From Oscillospiraceae bacterium (lineage in GTDB: Bacteria; Bacillota; Clostridia; Oscillospirales; Ruminococcaceae): a stretch of 64,000 nt of DNA. The position numbers and the translations under genes were made by a program. Under the pieces are notes generated by a model. The model was not told the DNA's origin. It worked only from the letters and a program-made list of their open reading frames with translations, and did no database searches. Shown here piece by piece: positions 25,619-35,480 of the stretch. Numbering within the stretch: the stretch's first letter is position 1; each line of letters starts with the position of its first letter. The DNA lies in assembly GCA_021199795.1 (NCBI GenBank), contig JAJQHJ010000004.1, positions 262,975-326,974 on the forward strand, written 5' to 3'.

Positions 25619-25647
25619 TTGACAAGTGAAGTTAAAAGGCGTATAAT
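25619..25647 (+). promoter_or_regulatory. Promoter of the opp operon
   Basis: TTGACA (25619-25624), 17 nt, then TATAAT (25642-25647). The leader is about 207 nt and contains the hairpins CCGCG/CGCGG (about 25781-25794) and CGGACGT/ACGTCCG (about 25812-25833). Bases 25362-25618 show nothing recognisable. Confidence 0.85.
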
Positions 25648-25861
25648 GAAACAATCGTGAAGATAGGTGCAGACTTTACTCACGAAGTCAACACAATTCA
25701 GATCGGTTCGATTTGTGTTTGTGTTCCGTACAAACTTCAACGGTTTAAAAAGCCTGAACCTGTCTCACACGGGAAACAGTCCGCGAAAACGCGGAATTCC
25801 AAAGCACGCATCGGACGTTGCGATAAACGTCCGCGCGAAATTTATTGGAGGTAAATTTAAC

Positions 25862-28117
25862 ATGAAAAGACTACTTGCTATGATCTTAGCTGTTGCAATG
25901 GTTCTTTCTTGCTTCTCTGCCTGCGGTAGCACCAGTAATACTGATGATTCCAGCAATTCCGGCAGCAGCACCAACGATACCGCTAATACCGATGACACCA
26001 CCGGTACTGACGACAGCGAAGAGTCCGAGGAAAGCCTTTATGAGATCGTTTCTGCCCTTGCAGATGCTATTTACGATGCAGAAGGCAACCTCGACACCGA
26101 AGCTTATGGCGAATTCTCCGCTGCAGTTTATGAGTCTGCACTCGGCGAATTCAGCGCAGCTTATGCAACCGCTACTGAGGCTTCCAGCACATCCGAGAGA
26201 TTCGCTCTCATGGCTATTGCTGAGGCTAAGCTCCTTGAAGCAGCTGTATTCATTCCTACCAACGCTAACGGCGGCGGCTACGGAATGTCCAAGGTTGTTT
26301 GGCGTACCACCGACTACACTCTCTGGGGCTCTGATGCTGACAGATACCACAGTGCAGTCGTAACCAACGAAATCATCACTGTTGCTGACAGAGATTATCT
26401 CAAGGCTCTCTGGAATGAGCTCGCTGGAACCGGCACCTACACTGAGTCTGCTAAGGCTTATCTCACTGAGCAGGGCTACACATTCAAGGATACTTACACT
26501 TTCGCTTATTCAGGCGATCCCGAAACTTTCGACGTTTTGGCTACTTCTCAGGCTACCGACTCTGATGTTGTTATCAACACCTATGACGGACTTCTTGAGT
26601 ACAACAACGAAGGCGTTCAGGACTATGCACTCGCTGAGAGCTATGAAGTTTCTGACGACGGTCTTACCTACACCTTCCACATCCGTGAGGGCGTTTACTG
26701 GGTAGACTCTCAGGGCAGACAGATTGCAGAAGTTACTGCTGACGACTGGGTTGCAGCTATGCAGCACATGCTCGATGCAGCTGGCGGACTTGAGTACCTC
26801 GTTCAGGGTATCATCGTTGGCGTTAACGAGTATCTCGAAGGCACCATCACCGACTTCTCTGAGGTTGGCGTTGAGGCTACAGACACCTACACCCTCGTAT
26901 ACACCCTCGAAGAGCCTTGCTCTTACTTCCTCACCATGTTCGGCTACTCTATCTTCGCTCCTATGTGCAGAAGCTACTACGTATCCTGCGGTGGTAAGTT
27001 CGGCGACGAGTATGATCCTTCCGCTGCTGACTACACCTACGGCACAAGCCCTGACACTATCGCTTACTGCGGTCCTTACCTCATCACTAACTACACAGCT
27101 TCCAATACTATCGTATTCTCTTACAACGATTCTTACTGGAATCCTGACGGAGTTAATGTACACACCATCACTTGGCTCTACAATGATGGTTCCGATACCA
27201 CCAAGAACTACAATGACTTCCTCGCTGGTGTCGTTGATTCCACTTCTGTAACCACCGCTATCATGACTTTGGCTAATTCCGATGGCTACACCACCGACAA
27301 CTACATCTACCAGTCCAGTACTGATGCTACATCGTTCATGGCATTCTACAACCTTTATAGAACTGCTACTGCTAACTTCAACGATGGCACAACCGCTGTA
27401 ACTCTCCTTTCTGACGAAGAGCTCGCAAGAACCAACCAGGCTATGCTCAATGTTCACTTCAGAAGAGCACTTGCTTACTCCACCGACAGAGTTACCTACA
27501 TGGCTCAGAGATATGGTGATGCTATTGCTTCTGCTGCAATCATCAACTCTTACACTCCTGGTGACTTCGTAACCCTCCCTGAGGATGTTACTGTTGACAT
27601 CAACGGCACTGCTACTACTTTCACCGCTGGTACTTACTACGGCGAAATCATGCAGGCTCAGCTCGAAGCTGATGGTTCTTCCCTCGTTGTTTGGGATGCT
27701 GAGAACTACGTTTCTTCCGGATTCGACGGCTGGTACAATGTTGACGCAGCTGTTGAGGAGCTTGAGATTGCTATCGAAGAGCTCGCTGCTGAGGGTCTCG
27801 TAATCGACGCTGACAACCCGATCCATGTTGAGTTCGTCACCAACGGTGCTTCCGAAACCTACATGAACATGGCTAACGCTTGGAAGCAGTCCGTTGAAGC
27901 AGCTACCGATGGTCTCATCATTGTTGACATCAATGCAACTGATGATATCTATGGTTGGTACTACGCTTGCTACTACTTCAGCTATGGCTACGAGGCTAAC
28001 TTCACTATCAACACTCTCTCCGGTTGGGGACCTGACTATGGTGATCCTTCTACCTACCTCGAGACCTTCCTCGGTGACTATGCAGGCTACATGGTCAAGA
28101 GCCTCGGTATCTACTAA
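25862..28117 (+). CDS. oppA: Oligopeptide ABC transporter substrate-binding lipoprotein
   Basis: A 751-residue family-5 solute-binding protein. The signal ends in the lipobox FSAC (Cys21), followed by a Ser/Asp/Thr-rich spacer (residues 22-60). The binding fold begins at about 225 (TFAYSGDPETFDVL; SYEVSDDGLTYTFHIREGVYW) and ends with LSGWGPDYGDPSTYLETFLG, the SBP_bac_5 hallmark. About 160 extra residues between spacer and fold form an Ala/Glu-rich helical region. Codon use is strongly biased (GCT, ACC, CTC) relative to neighbours, suggesting very high expression. GGAGG precedes the ATG. It is the first gene of oppABCDF and captures peptides outside the membrane. Confidence 0.93.
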   Translation: MKRLLAMILAVAMVLSCFSACGSTSNTDDSSNSGSSTNDTANTDDTTGTDDSEESEESLYEIVSALADAIYDAEGNLDTEAYGEFSAAVYESALGEFSAAYATATEASSTSERFALMAIAEAKLLEAAVFIPTNANGGGYGMSKVVWRTTDYTLWGSDADRYHSAVVTNEIITVADRDYLKALWNELAGTGTYTESAKAYLTEQGYTFKDTYTFAYSGDPETFDVLATSQATDSDVVINTYDGLLEYNNEGVQDYALAESYEVSDDGLTYTFHIREGVYWVDSQGRQIAEVTADDWVAAMQHMLDAAGGLEYLVQGIIVGVNEYLEGTITDFSEVGVEATDTYTLVYTLEEPCSYFLTMFGYSIFAPMCRSYYVSCGGKFGDEYDPSAADYTYGTSPDTIAYCGPYLITNYTASNTIVFSYNDSYWNPDGVNVHTITWLYNDGSDTTKNYNDFLAGVVDSTSVTTAIMTLANSDGYTTDNYIYQSSTDATSFMAFYNLYRTATANFNDGTTAVTLLSDEELARTNQAMLNVHFRRALAYSTDRVTYMAQRYGDAIASAAIINSYTPGDFVTLPEDVTVDINGTATTFTAGTYYGEIMQAQLEADGSSLVVWDAENYVSSGFDGWYNVDAAVEELEIAIEELAAEGLVIDADNPIHVEFVTNGASETYMNMANAWKQSVEAATDGLIIVDINATDDIYGWYYACYYFSYGYEANFTINTLSGWGPDYGDPSTYLETFLGDYAGYMVKSLGIY

Positions 28118-28194
28118 TTCAAAATTAGTGAGAACTGAAACTCGTCAGATAAATTTAATCTGAACAAGCAAAGCTTTAAATCTTAATCAGAATG

Positions 28195-28224
28195 ATCCCC
28201 CAAGAGTCAAGGCTTTTGGGGGAT
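28195..28224 (+). promoter_or_regulatory. Hairpin between oppA and oppB (mRNA processing/attenuation)
   Basis: ATCCCCCAAGAG (28195-28206) pairs with CTTTTGGGGGAT (28213-28224). No T-run follows, so it more likely blocks 3'-exonucleases or partly terminates, giving more oppA than oppBCDF mRNA. Confidence 0.65.
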
Positions 28225-28328
28225 TACTGATAAAGATAAACCGACAAAATAAAACGGTTACGTTTAATTAATCCGAAAATAAAGGGGAATGGCACCGGTT
28301 ATTTCCCGCATAAGGACAGGTGGACAAA

Positions 28329-29897
28329 GTGGCAAAATATCTTATAAAAAGAATAGTAACCGGTCTGCTTTCGGTAATTGCGGTTGTTGCGATAGTCATG
28401 ATCCTCATCTACTCCCTGATGGACAGGCAGCTTATATTCTCGATGGACTCCGTCTTCACCAAGACAAGTAATAACTCGAGAACTGTTTATATGTATCAGA
28501 AGTGGGAAGAATACGGCTATCTCGATTATGTGACATATTCCGATTACATCAATCAGCTCTATAAGGATGGAGAGATTGATGATGAAACCCGTGACGCTGT
28601 CAAGACTATCGGCAGAACTGAAGACGCCGACTCTGAATTGGTTGCGGAATATGTGGCAAAATTCACTGAATACTACGAAAGCCAAGGCTATACTGTACAG
28701 AGGCTCAAGGCAATCACCACCGGAAACAAGGTTGTAACCGGCGGCAACCAGCAGCTCTTTGCATCCAAGGATATTCCTGTTATCCAAAGACTCTGGACAT
28801 ACTTAACAAGCATCATAACGTTTGACAACATTCACACGGTTGAAGATGATATTGGAGAACGCGGGCTGACATTCACTCTCTACGACCCCGTTTACGGCGG
28901 CGAGAAGTTCTCACCTGCAATCATCGGTAACGGTACACTTCATAAGTACCTGCTCTACTTTGATAATCAGTTCCCATATATCCATCAGAACTTTGTATCA
29001 ATCAACCTCGGTGTTTCATATACGGTTAACCAGGGAATTGACGTCACCACAACGATGACGCAAGCCCAGGGCAGTTACGTCAAGACGACGACGATTTATC
29101 CGTCTGGTCTTACTGAGGAGAGTGCGGACGACCTCCACACGGCGACCTACGTTTCAGGAAGTAAGGACGCAAGCCTCGTTTACGTAACCAGATATACCGA
29201 TGACTACACAAATACTATAACACGTAAATCTGGTATGTCGAAGATGGGCTATTCGTTCGTCATCGGTATACTTGCAACCATCATGGCTTATGCACTTGGT
29301 ATTCCTCTTGGAATCCTGATGGCTCAGCATAAGGATGGATTTATCGACAAGCTCGGTTCCCTTTACATAATCTTCATGATCGCGGTTCCGTCTTTGGCAT
29401 ATATCTTCATCTTCAAGTCTATAGGCGGAAAGCTCGGATTCCCGACGACGTTCATTGTCGACAGCGCAACGCCGGCTTACTACGTTTTGCCTATAGTTTC
29501 GCTGGCACTGCCGTCAGTTGCAGGTCTGATGAAGTGGTTACGTAGATACATGATCGACCAGATGAACTCCGACTACGTCAAGTTCGCCCGTGCAGGCGGT
29601 CTTAGCGAGGGAGAAATCTTCCGCGGTCATATCCTTAAAAACGCCGTTATCCCGATTATCCATGGTATTCCGGGAAGTATCTTAGGAGCTCTCACAGGTG
29701 CCATCATCACCGAGCGTGTCTACTCGGTTCCTGGTACCGGTAACCTCTTAACAACGGCTATCAACAGGTACGATAACTCGGTTATCGTCGGCGTTACTCT
29801 CTTCTACGCTCTATTGTCGGTTGTCTCCCTTATACTCGGAGATATCCTCATGTCGGCTGTAGACCCGAGAATCAACTTTACAACGAAAGCGCGGTGA
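28329..29897 (+). CDS. oppB: Oligopeptide ABC transporter permease OppB
   Basis: A 522-residue inner-membrane permease. GTG 28329 is preferred over GTG 28320 because AGGTGG lies five bases before it and the protein then begins AKYLIKRIVTG like the family. TM1 is residues 9-30. A large extracytoplasmic part of roughly 270 residues follows. Then come the usual five helices of the BPD_transp_1 domain (about 300-520) with the EAA loop ARAGGLSEGEIFRGHILKNA, which contacts the ATPases. The long external loop is common in clostridial OppB but not in Escherichia coli (306 residues). It pairs with OppC to form the peptide channel. Confidence 0.93.
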   Translation: MAKYLIKRIVTGLLSVIAVVAIVMILIYSLMDRQLIFSMDSVFTKTSNNSRTVYMYQKWEEYGYLDYVTYSDYINQLYKDGEIDDETRDAVKTIGRTEDADSELVAEYVAKFTEYYESQGYTVQRLKAITTGNKVVTGGNQQLFASKDIPVIQRLWTYLTSIITFDNIHTVEDDIGERGLTFTLYDPVYGGEKFSPAIIGNGTLHKYLLYFDNQFPYIHQNFVSINLGVSYTVNQGIDVTTTMTQAQGSYVKTTTIYPSGLTEESADDLHTATYVSGSKDASLVYVTRYTDDYTNTITRKSGMSKMGYSFVIGILATIMAYALGIPLGILMAQHKDGFIDKLGSLYIIFMIAVPSLAYIFIFKSIGGKLGFPTTFIVDSATPAYYVLPIVSLALPSVAGLMKWLRRYMIDQMNSDYVKFARAGGLSEGEIFRGHILKNAVIPIIHGIPGSILGALTGAIITERVYSVPGTGNLLTTAINRYDNSVIVGVTLFYALLSVVSLILGDILMSAVDPRINFTTKAR

Positions 29898-29903
29898 TAG
29901 ATT

Positions 29904-30878
29904 ATGACAACAGCTGAAATATCTGAAAAGTACGGTCTTTCAAAAGAAGAACTCTTCGCGCACGTTGATAACAACGAGGAGGAATCAGAAAGAATAACCG
30001 CTCCGCGTTACTCCTACTGGCATTCCGTATTCCGCGTATTCTTCCGCAAGAAGATAAATATAGTCATACTTGCACTGCTTGCGCTGATGATTGTGTTTAC
30101 ATATATCTATCCCGCAGTATCGACATATGACAAGTATGCAAACATAGCCGACTCCGCTTCAAAGCATCTGGGACCGGCTGCTGCTATGGAGTATTTCGGT
30201 GCGAGCATCCACTGGATATTCGGTTCAGGTGCTTCCGGACAGTCCACCTTTGACGCTGTCTGGTACGGTGCAAGAATCTCAGTATCCCTGGCGTTCATCT
30301 GTGCTGCTATCAACATGACCATCGGTATTCTTGTTGGTGCTCTCTGGGGCTTCTCAAAGAGAGTTGATAACATCATGATCCCGATTTACAACATCGTCGG
30401 CAACATCCCTTACGTACTCCTTATCTCCGTGCTCGTAATGCTCTTCACCCCGTCATTCTGGACAATGGTATTTGCACTCACGATTACAGGATGGATTGGA
30501 ATCGCGTCGTTCCTGCGAACGCAGGTAATCATCATAAGAGACCGAGAATATAACCTTGCATCCAAGTGTCTCGGAACCTCGACATTCAAGATAGCAATAA
30601 AGAACATTCTCCCGTTCATGACATCTGTCATCGTAACCCAGGCTGCAACTGAAATCCCGTCCTACATTTCCTACGAAGTATTCCTCGCCTACATCGGCAT
30701 GGGTATCTCGGATATGTCTTTGGGACGACTCATCTATGAGGCAGAAACCGCAATGGTAACTCCCGGATGGGAAATGGAATTCTGGTGCCCTGTAGCGGTA
30801 GTATCCTTTATCACAATAGTTCTTTATGTTGTCGGACAGAACTTGGGCGACGCTACTGACCCGAGAACTCATATGTGA
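29904..30878 (+). CDS. oppC: Oligopeptide ABC transporter permease OppC
   Basis: A 324-residue permease of normal family length. It has an N-terminal cytoplasmic tail, TM1 at about residues 52-72 (INIVILALLALMIVFTYI), an OppC_N region, then five helices of the BPD_transp_1 domain. The EAA loop is NLASKCLGTSTFKIAIKNILP at about 215-235, close to the canonical pattern. It starts six bases after the oppB stop. It forms the translocation pore with OppB. Confidence 0.95.
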   Translation: MTTAEISEKYGLSKEELFAHVDNNEEESERITAPRYSYWHSVFRVFFRKKINIVILALLALMIVFTYIYPAVSTYDKYANIADSASKHLGPAAAMEYFGASIHWIFGSGASGQSTFDAVWYGARISVSLAFICAAINMTIGILVGALWGFSKRVDNIMIPIYNIVGNIPYVLLISVLVMLFTPSFWTMVFALTITGWIGIASFLRTQVIIIRDREYNLASKCLGTSTFKIAIKNILPFMTSVIVTQAATEIPSYISYEVFLAYIGMGISDMSLGRLIYEAETAMVTPGWEMEFWCPVAVVSFITIVLYVVGQNLGDATDPRTHM

Positions 30879-30893
30879 CGGGGGTGAAGCTAA

Positions 30894-32648
30894 ATGGAAA
30901 ATAATGAGAAGAAAGTGCTCTTGTCCGCACAGGACGTGCATCTTCAGTTCAAGGTAAGAGGACGTACACTGAACGCTATCAGAGGAATCTCCCTCGACAT
31001 CTACGAGGAGGAGTCTATAGCAATAGTCGGTGAATCCGGCTCAGGTAAGTCTGTTTTCACAAAGTGCTTCACCGGTATGAACGATAACAACGGCTACATC
31101 AGTGGCGGTAAGATTATCTTCAACGACCCTGAGCTCTCCGACACCCACGTCAACCTGTCTACTGATATCAAGAGACTCGGCAAGACAGCTTACAGCAAGC
31201 TCAACGAGTATTCAAAGCTGGAATTGGGCGCAGAGACCTATAAGGAAATCCTGAACCTTGAGTCTGAAAAGAAAGAGCGTGCTGGTCTTTCAAGCGACGA
31301 GCTTGAAGCAGAAAAGGCGAAAGAAAAGGATCTTGTCGCCGACAGAACCGACGCCTATAACCTCAAGTTGACCCTTGACCCGAAAAAGGAAAAGGACAAG
31401 ATCAAGGAGCTTTCAGCCAAGATCAAGGAATACGACGCCGAAATCAAGTCTCTTCGTTCAAAAACCAAGGCTCTCGAAGCCGAGCATAAAAAAGCTCTCC
31501 AGGCTGACCAAAGCTACCTTGCAACCTACAACCAGAAGATGGCTGCTCTTAAGTCGAAGTATCAGCACGAAATCTCCGGAGAGATTACAGAAGAAACCAA
31601 GGCTCGTAACGAGATCCTCTCAAAGGAAATCTGCCTCTCAATCGGAAGATATGACCGCAAGCAGCGTATTTCCCTCCAGAGAAAGCTTCTCAATGCTCTG
31701 AAACAGGCTATGCAGCTGGGAGTCGACCTTAATGATGAGTCCCAGAGAAACGCTGTCTTTGACACAGTTGCATTCAGAGTTGCATACTTGGATGAGACAG
31801 AAGAGGCTCTTCACGGCACATGTGTACTTAACCTTGCAAACGTCAAGTTCGATGAGGACTGGGCTCAGATTCGTGGTAAGAGAATCGCAACTGTATTCCA
31901 GGATCCTATGACATCCCTTAACCCGATTATAACAATCGGCAAGCAGATCACTTCTATAATCATCAAGCACCAGGGCTGCAGCGAAGTTGACGCAAGAAGA
32001 AAAGCTTTGGAGCTCATGCACAAGGTTGGAATCCCGAACCCGGAGAAGCGTTTTGACGACTATCCGTTCCAGTATTCCGGCGGTATGAGACAGAGAATTG
32101 TTATTGCAATTGCTCTTTCCTGCCAGCCTAAGATTCTTATCTGCGATGAGCCGACAACGGCACTCGACGTTACAATCCAGGCTCAGATTCTGAAGCTTAT
32201 AAAGGATCTCCAGAAAGAGTTCCACTACACGATAGTATTCATCACCCATGACCTGGGAGTTGTTGCTAATATTGCTGACAGAGTTGCTGTTCTGTATGCA
32301 GGACAGATAGTAGAGCTCGGAACAGTTGAAGAGGTATTCTACGAGCCGAAGCACCCCTACACATGGGCACTTCTTTCGAGTCTTCCTCAGCTCACACAGA
32401 GAAACACAAAGCTCTATTCAATCACAGGTACGCCTCCGTCGCTCTATAACGAGGTTGTTGGAGATGCTTTTGCACCGAGAAACCCCTACTGCCTTAAGAT
32501 AGACACCCTTGAGGAGCCGCCGATGTTCAAGATCAGCGACACTCACTATGCAAAGACCTGGCTCCTGGATCCCGATGCTCCCAAGGTTGAAAAGCCCGAC
32601 GCAATCGACGATATCCACGGCAAGCTCATCAGAGCATTCAACATATAG
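30894..32648 (+). CDS. oppD: Oligopeptide ABC transporter ATPase OppD with a large charged insertion
   Basis: A 584-residue ATPase, while OppD is usually about 320-350. Walker A is GESGSGKS (residues 46-53), the Q-loop is VFQDP (334-338), the signature is YSGGMRQR (about 393-400), Walker B is LICDEPT, the H-loop is ITHD, and the C-terminal oligo_HPY region is [14 protein letters not shown]. Between Walker A and the Q-loop lie some 240 inserted residues (about 78-318) that are very rich in Lys and Glu and predicted to form long helices ([20 protein letters not shown]). All ATPase motifs are intact, so it should still power peptide import with OppF. GGGGGTGAAG precedes the ATG. Confidence 0.93.
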   Translation: MENNEKKVLLSAQDVHLQFKVRGRTLNAIRGISLDIYEEESIAIVGESGSGKSVFTKCFTGMNDNNGYISGGKIIFNDPELSDTHVNLSTDIKRLGKTAYSKLNEYSKLELGAETYKEILNLESEKKERAGLSSDELEAEKAKEKDLVADRTDAYNLKLTLDPKKEKDKIKELSAKIKEYDAEIKSLRSKTKALEAEHKKALQADQSYLATYNQKMAALKSKYQHEISGEITEETKARNEILSKEICLSIGRYDRKQRISLQRKLLNALKQAMQLGVDLNDESQRNAVFDTVAFRVAYLDETEEALHGTCVLNLANVKFDEDWAQIRGKRIATVFQDPMTSLNPIITIGKQITSIIIKHQGCSEVDARRKALELMHKVGIPNPEKRFDDYPFQYSGGMRQRIVIAIALSCQPKILICDEPTTALDVTIQAQILKLIKDLQKEFHYTIVFITHDLGVVANIADRVAVLYAGQIVELGTVEEVFYEPKHPYTWALLSSLPQLTQRNTKLYSITGTPPSLYNEVVGDAFAPRNPYCLKIDTLEEPPMFKISDTHYAKTWLLDPDAPKVEKPDAIDDIHGKLIRAFNI

Positions 32649-32660
32649 GGGGTGTAGACG

Positions 32661-33971
32661 TTGGCAAAAAATAATAATATGACAGCAACACAGTCACATC
32701 TGCCAGAGCATGGTCCTGTGGACGAAAGCGGCAGAGAAGTACTACTTTCCCTTAAGAACGTAGACATCACTTTCGGTAAGGGCGACAACGCCGTAAGAGC
32801 GGTAAAGAATGCGAGCTTCGACATCTACAAGGGCGAGACTTTCTCCCTGGTTGGTGAGTCCGGCTCAGGTAAGACAACCATCGGTCGTGCCGTTATCAGA
32901 GTAAATCCCTGCGCCGCAGGTGAAATCCTCTATAAAGGCGTACGAATTTCCGGAAAGATTCCGCATTCACTCGACCGTGAGGTCATAAGAAATATCCAGA
33001 TGGTATTCCAGGATCCTGCTGCATCCCTTAATGAGCGTGCAACTGTTGATTATATCGTATCTGAGGGTCTCTATAACTTCCACCTCTACGAAAACGAGGC
33101 GGACAGAGTCAAGAAAGTTGAGGATATAATCAAGGAAGTAGGACTTTTGCCTGAACATCTGACAAGATATCCGCATGAGTTTTCCGGTGGTCAGAGACAG
33201 AGAATCGGTCTTGCAAGAGCAATGGTCATGAAGCCTGAGCTGGTTGTAGCCGATGAGCCTATTTCGGCACTCGACGTTTCCATCCGTGCGCAGGTATTGA
33301 ACCTCATGAAGAAGTTCCAGGCTGAAGACGGTGTAACCTACCTCTTCATTGCACATGACCTCTCGATTGTAAGATTCATTTCCGACAGAATCGGCGTTAT
33401 CTATAAGGGCGACATTGTTGAGATTGCGGACGCGGAGGAGCTCTTCAACTTCCCGCTTCACCCGTATACCCACTCGCTCATTTCGGCTATCCCGATTCCC
33501 GACCCGAAGCTTGAGAAGAACAAGGTCTTATACACCTACGATCCCTCCATCCATGACTACAGTGAAGACAAGCCCGAGCTTGTCGACATCGGTCATAATC
33601 ACTTGGTCTATGGTAACAAGAAAGAGATCGAAGAGTACAAGGCATTAAGAGCTAAGGACGAGATTATCAAGTCGGTCACCATCCTCGAAGAGGGCGAGAC
33701 CTACGAACCCACCGAGCAGGAAATGGATGCCGCTGAAAAGGCTGCTGAAGAGCAGTTCCTCAACGCTCCTATCCACGACACCGGCTCAAAGGGATATGCA
33801 ATTCTTTCGTTCTTCCTGCCGATATTAGGTATCATCCTTGGACTGATCTTCAAGGCTAACAGGCATTACCGCAACTGGAAGATGTGCCGCAAGGGAGCAA
33901 TTGCAGGCTTCGCGGTGATTGGAGTTATACTTATCCTGTTCATCTTAATGCTAATTATGGCAATTATTTGA
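32661..33971 (+). CDS. oppF: Oligopeptide ABC transporter ATPase OppF with C-terminal membrane hairpin
   Basis: A 436-residue ATPase with complete motifs: Walker [16 protein letters not shown]-loop, signature FSGGQRQR, Walker [14 protein letters not shown]-loop IAHD. After the ATPase and a linker (about 330-375, with [17 protein letters not shown]) come two strongly hydrophobic segments, [17 protein letters not shown] (about 381-397) and [20 protein letters not shown] (about 413-434), joined by a basic loop ([12 protein letters not shown]). OppF proteins are peripheral and normally have no membrane helices, so this is a fused membrane module. The start is TTG 32661 behind GGGGGTGTAG. It is the last gene of the operon. 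Confidence 0.92.
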   Translation: MAKNNNMTATQSHLPEHGPVDESGREVLLSLKNVDITFGKGDNAVRAVKNASFDIYKGETFSLVGESGSGKTTIGRAVIRVNPCAAGEILYKGVRISGKIPHSLDREVIRNIQMVFQDPAASLNERATVDYIVSEGLYNFHLYENEADRVKKVEDIIKEVGLLPEHLTRYPHEFSGGQRQRIGLARAMVMKPELVVADEPISALDVSIRAQVLNLMKKFQAEDGVTYLFIAHDLSIVRFISDRIGVIYKGDIVEIADAEELFNFPLHPYTHSLISAIPIPDPKLEKNKVLYTYDPSIHDYSEDKPELVDIGHNHLVYGNKKEIEEYKALRAKDEIIKSVTILEEGETYEPTEQEMDAAEKAAEEQFLNAPIHDTGSKGYAILSFFLPILGIILGLIFKANRHYRNWKMCRKGAIAGFAVIGVILILFILMLIMAII

Positions 33972-34026
33972 CGCATCTTCGATGCGTCAAATAAGCAAGA
34001 TTTTGCGACGAGTCGCAAAATCTTGC
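33968..34026 (+). repeat. Two perfect inverted repeats after oppF
   Basis: TTGACGCATC/GATGCGTCAA (33968-33977, 33981-33990; includes the stop codon) and GCAAGATTTTGCGAC/GTCGCAAAATCTTGC (33995-34009, 34012-34026). The second is almost a full palindrome. Neither has a T-run. Confidence 0.9.
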
Positions 34027-34104
34027 AGGTAGCATATGTTGACAGACTTGCGGGTAACAAGGTTAAATTTTAACGATAGCAACCGCAAATACGCTTAGTT
34101 AAGT

Positions 34105-34146
34105 CCGACCCGTCCGGCATATTCGGACGGGTTGGATTGTTTTTTA
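34105..34146 (+). terminator. Terminator of the opp operon
   Basis: CCGACCCGTCCG (34105-34116) and CGGACGGGTTGG (34124-34135) form a 12-bp stem, followed by ATTGTTTTTT. It lies just before the next ribosome site. Confidence 0.92.
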
Positions 34147-34157
34147 AGGTGGATTTT

Positions 34158-35393
34158 ATGGCAAAATCAAGAAAGCAAAGCATCTATCAACCTCCGAAAA
34201 CGGTGGAAGTATCGTCAAGGTATGTCGGACTCCGGATTGCCGCAGTCGTCATACTCATATTGATTGCCGCAACCGCATTCGTTTATGGCTTCAATCAGCT
34301 CTTCTCGGCGTCGACCGGCTGGCAGGAGATAGAAGCGAATTCCTCCGACTATAACTGTTCTGAGGAGCTCACGTTCATATATAATATCGGCTCATCCGAG
34401 AGCGATTCCGCCACGGTTGAGAGAAAGGCTATTATCCGCCTCTACACCGAAGCCTGCGAGACCGCGTTCCAGCTCCTCAGTCCTGATGTCGAGATTGATA
34501 ACCTGAACAACGTCTGGTATATAAACAACCACCCGAACGAGGAGGTTACGGTCGACGAATTCCTCTATTCGGCACTTGAAACCATGCTTGATTCAGGCGG
34601 GAGACTTCTCTATCTTGCACCGATTTACTCTGAGTACCAGGGCATTTTCTTCTCAATTGAGGACTGGGAGGCGTCGGAGTTCGACCCACTCCTGAACGAC
34701 ACTGAGGCGGAATATTTCGCGGAGGTGCTTGAATTTACGAGTTCAAGTGAGCATGTGTATCTCGAACTTCTGGGGGACAACACGGTAATCCTGCACGTTT
34801 CTGATGAGTATCTTGAGTATGCCGAGGAAATGGGCATTGACGGCTTCATCGACTTCTCCTGGACAACCAATGCGTTTATCGTCGACTATATAAGTGATCT
34901 GATGATTGAAAATGGCTACACCCAAGGCATAATAGCGAGCTATGACGGATTTGCCCGGAACCTTGGCGGCTACGACGTAATATTCTCATACACTCTCTAT
35001 TCGAGACAGGGGACAACAATCTACTCTGCCGCCGACATGCTCTATGACGGTGCCCGCAGCTTCGCATATGCCCACGACTACCCGATCGACACCCTCGACT
35101 CCCAGCACTATTACACCTATGAAACCGGCGAAATAAGAAACCCATATATCGATCCCACTGACGGTCTCTGCAAAGCCGCAACAGAAGACCTCGTTCTCTA
35201 TTCGGAAGATGCAACCTGCGTCGACCTGATGCTGAGGCTGATTGATGTCTATATAGCGGACGAATTGGATGAGTCAAAGCTTGAAAGCCTGACCTCGGAC
35301 GGAATCTATGCCATCTATTATAATGGCTTCACCATCATGCATACCGAGGATGATGTCATGCTGGATGTCGCGGAGGGGTTTGAGGCGAAATAA
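34158..35393 (+). CDS. Membrane-anchored protein with remote ApbE-like pattern
   Basis: A 411-residue protein. A single N-terminal membrane helix (about residues 24-47, VGLRIAAVVILILIAATAFVY) leaves the bulk outside the cell. The order of elements recalls ApbE (FAD:protein FMN transferase): GIDGFIDFSWTTNAFIVDYI for the GGIAKGYA strand-helix, ENGYTQGIIASYDGFARNLGGYD for the LxNxGGN loop, and YYTYETGEIRNPYIDPTDGL for the HHIIDPxTG element, with later ATCVDLMLRL replacing DALST. Several normally conserved residues are changed, so this may be a degenerate or very remote member. AAGGTGG precedes the ATG. It is separated from opp by a strong terminator but may share read-through. Confidence 0.4.
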   Translation: MAKSRKQSIYQPPKTVEVSSRYVGLRIAAVVILILIAATAFVYGFNQLFSASTGWQEIEANSSDYNCSEELTFIYNIGSSESDSATVERKAIIRLYTEACETAFQLLSPDVEIDNLNNVWYINNHPNEEVTVDEFLYSALETMLDSGGRLLYLAPIYSEYQGIFFSIEDWEASEFDPLLNDTEAEYFAEVLEFTSSSEHVYLELLGDNTVILHVSDEYLEYAEEMGIDGFIDFSWTTNAFIVDYISDLMIENGYTQGIIASYDGFARNLGGYDVIFSYTLYSRQGTTIYSAADMLYDGARSFAYAHDYPIDTLDSQHYYTYETGEIRNPYIDPTDGLCKAATEDLVLYSEDATCVDLMLRLIDVYIADELDESKLESLTSDGIYAIYYNGFTIMHTEDDVMLDVAEGFEAK

Positions 35394-35419
35394 AGTCTTG
35401 GAAATTTATTTGAAAGCCA

Positions 35420-35448
35420 TTGACAATATCGGATATATCATGTATAAT
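35420..35448 (+). promoter_or_regulatory. Promoter of higBA
   Basis: TTGACA (35420-35425), 17 nt, then TATAAT (35443-35448), about 30 nt before the toxin start. Confidence 0.85.
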
Positions 35449-35480
35449 GGTATTGTAGAAAGGGCTACGGGGGAATTGGT

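Noticed and set aside
26510..27826. Long open frame on the minus strand opposite oppA
   Set aside because: It mirrors the strong codon bias of oppA, is rich in Val/Ser/Glu as expected from antisense of such codons, and has no ribosome site or recognisable domain.
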